A stretch of 64,000 bases of DNA from Pyrocephalus nanus (Eukaryota; Chordata; Aves; Passeriformes; Tyrannidae), in NCBI GenBank assembly GCA_038380795.1, contig CM076268.1, forward strand, positions 1,165,501-1,229,500, given 5' to 3'. This document shows positions 48,621 through 58,800 of the stretch, one piece after another. Both the position numbers and the translations under genes were made by a program. A model generated the notes under the pieces. That model was not told the DNA's origin. It searched no databases and was given only the letters and a program-made list of their open reading frames with translations. Numbering within the stretch: position 1 is the stretch's first letter; each line of letters opens with the position of its first letter.

Positions 48621-51279
48621 AGATGGAGGCTGCTTTTTTCAACAGTAAGCACTTCTGACCTTTTAGTTCCCAGTTGTTTAATTGCAAGCTCCAGATAAGC
48701 AGTGGTAGCAATTGATTTGTGTTCATTAAAACTCTACTGTAGAACCAAGAACCAAGACTGATGTTTTAGAAAGTAAAGATAGCATTAGGCTGAGTTAAGT
48801 AACTACATCAGTTAATATTGTGATGCTGATTTGGCTTCAACATACGTCTCTTATTGAACCAAAAACTAGAATTCTTGTAAGAGCTTCATTAAATAAACAT
48901 TCCTCAAGGATGGAATTTGTCATGGCTCTTTTTCACTGCTCTTTCAGCCAAAGTCTTCTGCCAACTTCAAATGAGGAAACCCCAACACTAACAAAACAAA
49001 CATTTTAAGACCCAACCCCTACTTCATTATATCTCTATCTCTCCATTTATATCCATTATACTGAAATAATAGGAAAGCAGGCATTAATTTTAAAAAATCT
49101 GGAGTTATCAACAATCTGACACAAACCCCAAAATCTCCAACCTTAGCATGTGTGTGTAGTACCCAGTAGAAAGGCCTGGCACAGTCAGCTGAAGATGTGT
49201 GCTCTCACCCCAGCAGAATTAGTAGGACCAGAAATATCAGTGATGTATTTCTCACTCCACTACCCTTATGTGGAGGAGGACATTCATAAAACAGCTAATT
49301 ACAGCTTGAATCATCAGTAAGCATTGAAGCTGAGTTTCGTTTTACTCAGCTGCATAAATTCTCCTCACCTAGAAAACACCAGAGCAGATGTGCAGTGGCT
49401 GCACATGGCTGATGTCACCATTCAACGTGGCTGATCCAGGGGGGAAATGAACTCTGATTTGCCCCCCTTCACGTGCACATTTTGGGGCAATATATTCTCC
49501 ATGCCACGTTGAGCAATACTTCTTCCATTCCTAACCATGAAATAACCACATCTTATGGTACTGCAGCCCTTAGAATGTACAAATTGCAGCATTTTGGCAT
49601 GCCCCAAGCTGTGCCTACACAAGTCAGTTCTGGTTGCTGATGGAAATTCAGACTGCAAACTCAAAATGCATGCATGCTCAAGCTGGAAGAGGACATCTCT
49701 GAAACCTGCTCTGATGATAACTTGGAAAAAAGGGTGAGATTTATCATCAGTGAAACACAGGCTTTGGCAAAAAAAAATCCCCAATGGATCCATTACTAAT
49801 ATTTAGCAAAATTATTAGCTCAATAATAAAAGGAAATGATTACCAAGAAGGGTGTTTCTGAAGAAACCAACTGACACTTGCTATTGAGGAATTCCTCGTT
49901 ACCACTTAGCACAAGATCTTCTGGCAAAGTTTATTTCTCAAGAATATAGAACAAGAAAGAAACTGAAGAGATTTATTATTAAGACACAGCAAAACAACTC
50001 CTTTATTTCTTTTCCATCCAAGGCTGCTTGCAGGGTTTCAGCCCCACTGACAGCAGATCTTTGCTCAGTAGAATTCAAATTCCAAAGCAAACATTTCTGC
50101 CTCATGTCCAAACAATACATGGCATCACACCACGAGAGGCTGAAGTGAGTGTGGCAGAAAACCAACCCTAACCACTATTTCCTACAGCTGTTGGCTGTAG
50201 CATGGTAATGAAAGCACTACCCTAAAGTATTGCAGCCTCTTGGCTGGGAGAGTGTGGCTAAAACTGAAGCCATTGACTTCACACCAGCCTAATCTTGGTG
50301 TAATCAGGGGATCCCTGCCAAACAGGCAGCATATGCTTGGTAGAAAATCTCAGTGCAAATCTCTGTGTGTTGAATTATTAAATTCAGAAAGCCATAGCAA
50401 CATCTATGATAATACACACTGCTGCTATTCTTATACACAAGAAGCTCTCTAAAGTCACTTTTAATCAAAAGAGATCCTTTCAAATCTATACCTGGTTTTA
50501 GGGACATTACTGTTAATGCAGCTGATGAAATATTAAGCATGCAATTACTGTACATGGTCTATAAATGGCTTTCCTGACGTTCAGACTGTATAGAAGGCTG
50601 TGTCAAAACGAGAAGGAAGATATTTTTCTCCTGAGTATCTTTTTCCCAGAGAGGGATTCGAGATTAGGTTGAAAGCATTGAAAGTGATGAGAGCCCCAAC
50701 CAAATTAGTTATAAAGAAAAAAACAAACAATTAAAAAAAAAACCCAACAAACAAAAACCCAAACAGACTGGAGGAGAGACACCAGCAGAACCCCCAGATG
50801 CTGTGCTGAGATGGTTTTACTATCTCAGGGACAAAAGTTGCTGCTTCTTTACATGCAGCATCCTTCCTCTTGGACATTCTTAACTGCTGCTCCAAACTGA
50901 GGGAGAAGTCTCCTGTTCTGGGGCACTGCTGTCTGATCTCCCCACGACTCTTCCCCTGTGAAGTGACAAACTTGCTGCCAGATTGGGGAATCCTTTCATT
51001 TCAAAGCTCTTTCTTAGCTGTTTTGGCGTTGTGCCAGAAACCCTCATTCTCCCTGGACCTGAAGCTCTTTATCTCATTCCTGGCTCCTGTAGCCCAGTTT
51101 TCTTTCAGAAAGAGCATCATCAGTCCCCTTTTATTATACAGAAGCCTTTTCAGGAAGAGGCATGGCTGGGAGTATCCCAACAGCTGGTATTTATCCAGGA
51201 GACTGATAATTGTATGCAACACTGGCCTCCAAAAATTATTAGTGCAGTAGAGACAGCTCCTGCTTTATAAAGATGTGAT
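48621..51279. other. Intergenic, no gene recognised
   Basis: The beginning may be further decayed LINE. An A-rich tract lies at 50711-50764. No exon or RNA gene was recognised. Confidence 0.45.
50711..50764. repeat. A-rich (AAAC/ACCC)n-like tract
   Basis: The string aaaaaacccaacaaacaaaa shares its core with the tract at 16916-16955. Confidence 0.75.
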
Positions 51280-51340
51280 AGAGAGGAGGTCAGGTTAAAT
51301 ACAACAGTCCCTTCTGGACTTAAATACTATGAATTTATGA
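51280..51340 (+). mobile_element. Old CR1 LINE, extreme 3' end
   Basis: The sequence 'cagtcccttctggacttaaa' then 'tactatgaatttatga' matches the 3' terminus of older CR1 subfamilies (cccttctgg-cttaaa-tctatgaatctatga). Further 5' sequence is too diverged to place. Confidence 0.7.
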
Positions 51341-53290
51341 AAAGATCATTTGTTTTATTCAGTGTCTCATAACTAAATGATTATGCTCACCCTTCCTCCC
51401 AGCACATCACAGTTGGTGACAGATGCACAAAATAATACTGCTCCAGACAGAGGGAAAGATAAAATGCTCAAAAGAGGGGAAAAAATAATCTACAGTATTT
51501 AGATATTACTACCAGGAGGCACAAAGATATTACTCATTATGGTCTTGTACTGGACAGCAACATCTGCATCAAAACAGATGCATTTTCAAAGTAGCAATAA
51601 AAAATTAGCCAGCTGATGCAGTGTCTGATGTATTGCTGGTATATTGCATTATTTCCATGCAGCTGGAGTTCTGCATTCAGTATCCTGGTCCTCTGGATCT
51701 GGAAAGAGGTTCTTTGTTCCCTTACGAGCCTGGATCTGGGATACTGGATGTTAATCTAAATATTTAAACTAGTTGTTAATCTATTCTACTAAACAGTCTT
51801 TCTGGACATGCTCCAAAATCGAATAAAATGCTTTGTGCTGTAATGAAAGAATTACTGCTATTAAAGGATTTAGTCCTAAATACACCACAGCCCAGTTCTT
51901 TAGACATCAAGCAGGGTCTGAAGGGCTGCTATTTTTATCAGGGTTGTATTTTACAGATAAGCATTAAGTGCAGATTACAGGATTGGTTCACACCAGGTTT
52001 CCCCAGTGCACAAAGGTAGAGCTTTGCAGCACCAGCAAAGCCAGGCAGTTCTGAGCTGAAAGTACTGCAGGTTTAAATATCATTAACATATTTCCATCCT
52101 TGTCTCCCTGATCAGCCTTTCCACGGTTCCAGAGTCCTGGAGGGAAGTACAGCAGCCAGTGCACCATATGGAAATCAAAACTGAGTGGAGAGGGAGGATT
52201 TTACCTCAGAGAGGCATCCAGGGTAGAAATCAGGGTTATTCACAGCCCATGTTCATCCTACCTGCTGCCTGTGATAATCAGAGAAGGCAGGGAATGTGGG
52301 ATGCTGGGAAGCATGAATGTAGTGGTTTGAAAATATTTGCAAGTATCTCCTTCAGTCTCACTAGAAAATAATTGTTGTGGCAGTTCAGAGCTATTTGGGA
52401 ACAAAATACATTTAAATGAAAGTGAAAAGGAGAAAAATTGTATTCACAAAGCTAAGGATTCAGGTGAGAGCCACTGGCCTGGGTAGAGAACAAACACCAG
52501 AAAAAAGTAAAGAAATGAAGGGAAAAGAAAGCACTGGATGGGTGGCAGGAAATAATCAAAAAGGATTGGGAGTCAGGGGTCTGGTTTTATGAAGAAAGCA
52601 CTGAGAGATACAAGAACAAGCCCAGAGAAATCCATTGTTGAATATTTAAGAGCAGAGACTGATGGACCGAAGAAGAATCCAGATGGATGCAAAAGGAAAA
52701 ATTCCTCAGATGTTACTTCAGAAAGGAGATATACAGCTGAGAGCAGGTGAACATGCACTACAGGGGGGAGGATGGGATTAGTTCTGATTCCTTCTGCAAT
52801 CTGCATTTTTAAAGTAGCAGTGAAATCCCAGACTGTAAATATGGCTCTGAAGCAAGACACAAACAGGCTTGTGCTTCCAGTGACGTTTTTCAGGACATCT
52901 CCCTTTGATCCAGTCTTGTTCCCTCCTCCCCAAAGCAGCAGCAGTGATGCCTCTAGAGACAGCTGAAGGCATTTTCACTGTTCTCCCTCCCTGGTGTGCC
53001 CAGATAAGGTCCAGCAGCAGCAATGCCAGTGCTCCCCCCGAGGTGTGACTTCCCTGGGGACACTGTCACCTTGGCTGAACGGGCCCTGAAGGGAAGACTT
53101 TTGTCAGGGACCTGCAGGATGCACTGGTGGCAAATTAAAAGGGAATTATTGTAAACTGCTTCCTCGAAGAGAAAGGACAAAATTGTCCATCAACTGAAAC
53201 TGGAAAGCAGATGAGTCACTGGAGGAGATGAGTGTTTGCATTAATCCACCATCTTTCATAGAACAGAGGTTATGGAGGTTGTTTCTCTCC
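51341..53290. other. Intergenic, no gene recognised
   Basis: No repeat family, exon or RNA gene was recognised in this stretch. Confidence 0.45.
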
Positions 53291-53297
53291 AGGTGAG

Positions 53298-53455
53298 AGG
53301 AACAGGCTTGTGCTGAAGCACCAGCTCATAACTCTGAAATGGTGGGTTTGAGTCCTGGCTTTGCTGCATGGTGTTCCCAGAGCACTGAGCATCATTCATC
53401 TCATCCTGTGCTTCATCTTGCATATGCAAAAATAAAACACTTGCCCATTTACAGT
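53298..53455 (+). mobile_element. MIR-like tRNA-derived SINE
   Basis: The segment contains a tRNA B-box-like GGTTTGAGTCC followed by 'tggctttgctgcatgg', then 'catctcatcctgtgcttcat', 'aaaataaaacacttgcccat'. The order matches MIR (ggttcaaatcctggctctgc ... cctcagtttcctcatctgta ... cttgcc). It is heavily diverged, as expected for an ancient SINE in a bird. Confidence 0.42.
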
Positions 53456-54029
53456 CTCTGGGAGGAGACTGGACACCACAGGAGGGTTGGGCTCGAGCAT
53501 CTGATGTCCAGGTTGACAGAGAGCCAAGTGAAGGATGGATGTAAAAAGCAGTAGCCCCATTTGGGTGCGTCACAGTCAGGGCTAATATTTTTCATCTCAA
53601 AGTCAGTGCCACAAAAACTTTTCTGACCAAGCCAAAGCTTTTAATTTTGGAGTACCTGAGAGAGTTGGAAGGGCAGTTCCAACAGAGCAGCTGCAAAAGC
53701 AGTTCCACAACTGAAACAGCTTTATCCCTCCTCACCCATCCCTTCCCAAATAGGTTTGGAAGAGAAACACTATTTCTACAGTAGGGAAAGCTTGTGCCTG
53801 CTGCTAATAAATTCAGATCCCATACCACAAATGGCCATCAATTCATAAATAATGGTCTGACTTTCATTAAAGACATAAATAGAAATCAAATACAAAACCA
53901 TGAGTCAGGGATCACTGGTTCAGCAGCATCACTGCAGAAATGGAGGTTATTGCAGACCAGCTGATTGTGAACTGCCACTGTCACACAGTGCACACAGGGC
54001 TGACCCTGCCCTGGGCTGCACTGGCAGAT

Positions 54030-54392
54030 GTGTTACATGCAGGACATGGGACATGAACACTCTGCTCTACACACAGCTGGAGGGCTCAGCTGGAATACTG
54101 CAAACAGATCTGTGCATCACACTGAGAAAAATGCAGAGAATTTAGAGAGAGTTCAGAGAGGATCAACAAGAACCATCAGAAGTACAGATAAGCACAGTTT
54201 ACAGGGAAAGTGAAACAACTGGGCTGATTTTCACCATAGAAGCAGTGTCAGGCATTGCCTGACTATGAAGCAAACTGGATATCAGTCTCTAAATAGGTAA
54301 AAGCAGAACATAATTGGTAAAAAAGACCAGATAAACATCATCCCAGGCTAGATAGACCTGTTTCTGCCATGGAGCAGGAGGAGGGACTAGGT
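54030..54392 (+). mobile_element. Old CR1 LINE 3' region, diverged
   Basis: The sequence 'ctggaatactgcaaacagat' then 'ctgtgcatcacactgagaaa', then 'agagagagttcagagaggat', 'caacaagaaccatcaga', 'gaaacaactgggctgatttt' and finally 'gatagacctgtttctgccat' follows an older CR1 3' end in order. It is substantially diverged and predates the CR1 copies at 11.7 and 37.4 kb. Confidence 0.75.
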
Positions 54393-55502
54393 TTTGACTG
54401 CTTAAATGCACTCCGAGCTTAAATATAGCAACATATATCACAAAATTTACTAGTGAAGTGTCTTATTTATTAAATACTGTGATACATAATAAAGTAAATC
54501 TCAAAGCCAATAATACACTGAAGAAAACCCCTGCACACATGTTGGGCACAGGTGTTAGGACACACAGGCACAGGGCTTGATAAAACACCAAAATCAAGTG
54601 CACTCCAAAATACTGTTGGTCTCAGCAACTGAATTTCTTGTAAACACATTTAATGACTGATTCAGTAATCAGTCCTGGATTCATCCAATGAAACTGTAGC
54701 CAGGAATATGCATGTTGACCACAAGGAAAGTTACTAAATCCCATTCAGCTAATAATGCTTTCTAGCTCGGAGCTTGATAGCTTTATAAAATTTCAGCTAG
54801 CAGAGCAGCAGATGATATTCCTCCTTTCCATGCAAATGCATAATCCTTTTCTGAAGGCTACTAAGCTCTTTGCCACCAAAATCAGTGGAACTCTGGCTGT
54901 TTACATGGGATCTGTGAAAGGCTTTGAAGATGAAAAGAGCTGTGCAAGTGCTGAGTGTAGCTATTTTGGCACGGAATCCAGACCAGAAACACGGGCTGTT
55001 ACACACAGGTCCTATTGTTTCCTGTCATCTTGAAAGTCATCTTTATCAGCACAAAGGCAGAAGCCAGCAAAACCCAGGCAGTCTGATAAAAAAGGCTGTG
55101 TGGGGGGGAATAATTTTCCTAGGATCCTGTCAGAGGCACTCTGGGCAGGGGGTGCAGTAAAATTTACTTTGTGGCCATTACTCATCATTTCTCGTATCAA
55201 CTCTTTTTTAAAATAATTGTTTTTTTTCTTTGTTCTGACACGGTTTCTGATCAGTCACTAGGTCAGGATTTGGGGGACTCTCAGCAACGTCAGTTTCTGC
55301 AGATGAACAGGAGAGGAGTGCAGAGTTGAGCTGAAAAGTCTGGTTGTGAAGAGCAGCTCAAGGTGAGCAAGAAAAATATGAACAGAAAGAGTGTTTTGAA
55401 GGACCAGAGCACAGCAGATGAAAGAGCCCTAGAGAACCTTCCTGGCACACACAGAAGTGAGAAGATGCAAAGGGTTTTTTGTTGGCTTTGGGCTTTTTTT
55501 CT
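54393..55502. other. Intergenic, no gene recognised
   Basis: AT-rich non-coding DNA without a recognised repeat or exon. Confidence 0.45.
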
Positions 55503-55576
55503 GGTTTGTTTTTGTGTGTGGGGGGGGGGGTTTGTTTGTTTGTTTTTTGGTGGTTTGTTGTTGTTGTTTTGGGGTG
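55503..55576. repeat. G/T-rich low-complexity tract
   Basis: GTGTGTG, a G10 run, (TTTG)n and (TTG)n units follow one another. It lies about 220 bp upstream of the LINE relic motifs. Confidence 0.85.
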
Positions 55577-55779
55577 TCATTTTAGACAAAGGAGTAAAAG
55601 TCTCAAGGTCTTGGAAAAAAGTTCAAAAGAGGAAAAGATAAAAACCAATGTCATTGGAAACACATGGTACAGCCATGTAGGGAATTTACTGCTGAAGTAC
55701 CGTACAAACCAACTCCTCAAGAATGTAAATAAAAACAGAATAAACAACGAAAAGAAAGAAAGGCATCAAGTGAAAAAAA

Positions 55780-56490
55780 TACCTACAGATAAACAGATTG
55801 GGTTTAGAGCAGGACTCAGGAAAAATATACCAATACACTATTTTAAAACAGGTCTTGGCAAGGTCCTCAGGACCCAGCTGAACCTGCTGTAATAATTTCA
55901 TAAAACCTGAGCAGGCTCTGGCAGCACCACAGAGAAAGATGGGGAATTCTGCAAAGTTGTGACATCCCAAGGGATTGATCAGGCTGGCAGAAAACATTTA
56001 CAGCAAGTCATCACGTGTGGCAGCAGCGGACAAGATGATGATGGAATGGTTAAGGATGACTACAGGAGTCAGACAAGGATGCATGCTGTGTCCAGATTTA
56101 TCCCTGCTGGTGGCTGAAGCTACAAGGCTTTAGCCTAACAACAGCTTTGGTCTGGAAAGAAGGAACAGCAAAAACTGATCTGTGTGAAAAGGCTGTTGAT
56201 CCACAGGTAAAACTGAGCACATGCCATGGATCACAGGGAGCTTATAGAGAATAACTGAAAAAGTAGATGAAAAGGCCATAAAACTCAGCCTAGGAATTAT
56301 TAGAGGAGAACAAAACACGTGGCTGTACGTTCAGGTATCCTCACCCTGCAGGCTCTGAGGGTTCCAAGTGGGGAGTGGGAATCATAAAGGTGTTGGAAAG
56401 AGAAGAATCAGGTTGTTACTGACTACAAACAAATGAGGAATATTAGAAGATCCATGAGGTTAAGGGCTGTTTTCTTGACAAAATTCTGAA
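55780..56490 (+). mobile_element. Ancient non-CR1 LINE reverse-transcriptase relic (RTE-like)
   Basis: Three RT landmarks occur in order with near-native spacing. QIGFRAGL is at 55794-55817 (compare Q-GFR-G). TTGVRQGCML is at 56059-56088, matching 'GVRQGC-LSP'. VVTD followed by NIRRSMRLRAVF begins at 56412, resembling the 'VVTTDGG...DI-SRI-KARAAF' segment after the catalytic domain. The distances (about 88 and 117 codons) fit a complete RT. Frames differ and stops intervene, so it is dead. CR1 has GVPQGSVLGP at the middle site, so it is not CR1. The clade assignment to RTE-like is tentative. Confidence 0.62.
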
Positions 56491-58425
56491 CTGAAGCAAA
56501 TCAGCAACTTAGAATATGAGGAAGGCAAGTGAAGAAAAGTCATTGGTAGCAGAAATTGTCTCAGGTAAATGGTACGGAAATACATGGAATAACAAGGTCT
56601 AATGACACCAAGTGGCAGGATGTCTTATTTCATTTCTGTAGCTGCATGGAGTTAACAGACATGTTTCAATTCCAGGTTTGTGGAGCACAGAGGAAAAGCA
56701 AACCAGCCAAACAACATCTAATTTCAGCTTTCCAGTGTATAAAATAAAAATGCAGTGCCACAAAAACATGGACTTAAACCAAAGCCTCTCTGAGGCCAGA
56801 CATGCTCAGCACACACCTGCAGGTCTCCTAAGAGCTCCTGCTAAAACCAAATAAAACAGGGGGGAGAGCACACTTTAAAGCAAAGGCTTGCTGCTAAGGT
56901 GGATTTCAAACACTACGTGAGTCACTTGGAGGAAGTTTCTACATGCTTATGTCTTCCAGCTCAAATACTGTAATTAAATTCTCTTAAGCACTGACTGGAA
57001 AAAGCTTTATTATTGCAATAGCTAGGTCTGCAGGTGAATCACGTTGCCATTATACAGCACAGGTGGTTTGTCACAGAAGTCACCCTTTTAGGACAGGTGG
57101 CATTTACTAAGAGAAAACCCCACAATTTTAATGCCTGTCTAGGTAGAAGGTACAATCCCAAATGTTGTCCAGCCTCACAAAAATACACTGAGAAGGCAAC
57201 TTTTAAAGGGGAGAGACAGACAGCAAAGCTGTTTGACACCAGTGATTAAATCCTAAGAATTTAAGTCTACATTGCTCTACAGACAGAGATGAGAAACCCA
57301 GCAGACCATTCCCAACACCTTTTGCAGTCTGAATTAGTGCTGTTCACAGTAAGATTTTCCTTGAGCACGAGTGAAGGATGGGCTATGTGTGATCAAAGGT
57401 GTGGCCATACCCCTGTCACAGAACATGCCATAATACAGAAGAAAACAATAAAGGCAGCATGCAAAACTGTGCACTCCATTTTATCAAACATTTCTGGAGG
57501 AGGATCTGAACCAGGCTTTGCTTCCCTGACATCAGCAAAGGCAACCAAAATGACTCAGCAACCAGTATGCTGGGATTTTCTGTTTTTCTGGCCAAATAAC
57601 CCAAAAGAAGTTGCACTTTTAAAACTAACATTAAGAGATCAGAATGCTTCTCTCACACACCTCTGAGAGAGCAAGGCTACTACACCCAGTTTTATAAAGG
57701 GCCCTGTGGGACAGTCCCTACAGAGAGAAGGTTTGTGGATAGCAGTGCTGAACTTCAGACCAGTCCACTGAGCCCTCAGCCAGTGTTAGTGAGGGTTAAT
57801 AAATGCTGTGGAAGGTCAAGTGTGGGGTTCTTTCTCCTCGCTTCACCAAGGAAGCCACAGGAGGAAAGACAACCCTTGGTGTTCTGGTCTCTGAACTCAT
57901 GTTTTTATCTCATGCAATGGCACTCATGACTGTTCTCTCTTTCTCTCCAGAGAACTGTTTTTATCAAACCAGAGCAAGAACGAGTCATGTACAAAAAAGT
58001 TCCTTAAAAAGGCAAGAATTAACCACCCTTGGAAAAACAATAAGGGAGGAATGTGAATAACACAGCATTTCCTGTGGCTTGTATACTTATCTCATACCAT
58101 AACGATCAAGTGGCTTACTTGTCTCTACCCGTTACAAAAGGGATTCTTTGCATTTTCACGTGGTTCTGCTGTACAACCAACCACACAGTTTTACTACTTT
58201 GTCTCAGCTATTTTGGTGCTTAGATACTCAAATCCTTCCCCCTTCCCCCCACTAAGTAAATTTTCCAGGCTAAAGTTCAAAGTAAATTCCAATGTGATTA
58301 TATAAACACATGCATACTGTAGATTGACATCATACAAAGCTATTCTTTGTTGCTGGATATATTTTTTTTTTTCTTTTTAGTTTGCAACAACTTCGGTATG
58401 CCTGGCTTGCTTCCCTAAAATAGTA
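56491..58425. other. Intergenic, no gene recognised
   Basis: The left part may be trailing LINE relic. Nothing else was recognised; there is a run of Ts at 58361-58372. Confidence 0.45.
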
Positions 58426-58429
58426 GCTT

Positions 58430-58800
58430 ATTACACCCTACTGAATAAGATAACACCGTATTTATTCCTCTGGCAGTTTGGATTTCACAGGGGGGAAAAA
58501 AAGCTCATAATTTAATTCATAAAAATAGACTTACAGAGGAAAAATAAAAGTAACAGACCTTATGAATCTCCCTGTTTATTAACGCATGTGATTAGTGGAG
58601 TGCAGAGAAAGCAGGGTTATGTGTTTCAGTCCATCACGACTGTGAAATTGAACTGTAAATGGTACCTAGTGCAGTCAAGTGAAACGGACACCATGCCGGG
58701 AGTTAATGGAAATGTGGAGAGCTTTTCTTTTTAACAAAGTACTCGAGCAATTATCCCAGCACCCCCACAGCGAAACGAGATAAAGTTGGTCTGCGCATTA
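58430..58800. promoter_or_regulatory. Candidate conserved regulatory element
   Basis: A repeat-free, AT-rich block with retained CpGs (aacaccg, ttaacgcatg, catcacgactg, gaaacggacacc, catgccggg, tactcgag, cagcgaaacgag, ctgcgcatt). It has homeodomain-type TTTAATTC and ATTAACG, and ATTAGTGG. It resembles the blocks at 33.8 and 46.3 kb. Confidence 0.32.

Noticed and set aside
55479..55892. 137-codon frame containing the QIGFRAG motif
   Set aside because: The start lies in a G/T simple repeat and the frame stops soon after the motif. It is a relic of a LINE, not a gene.
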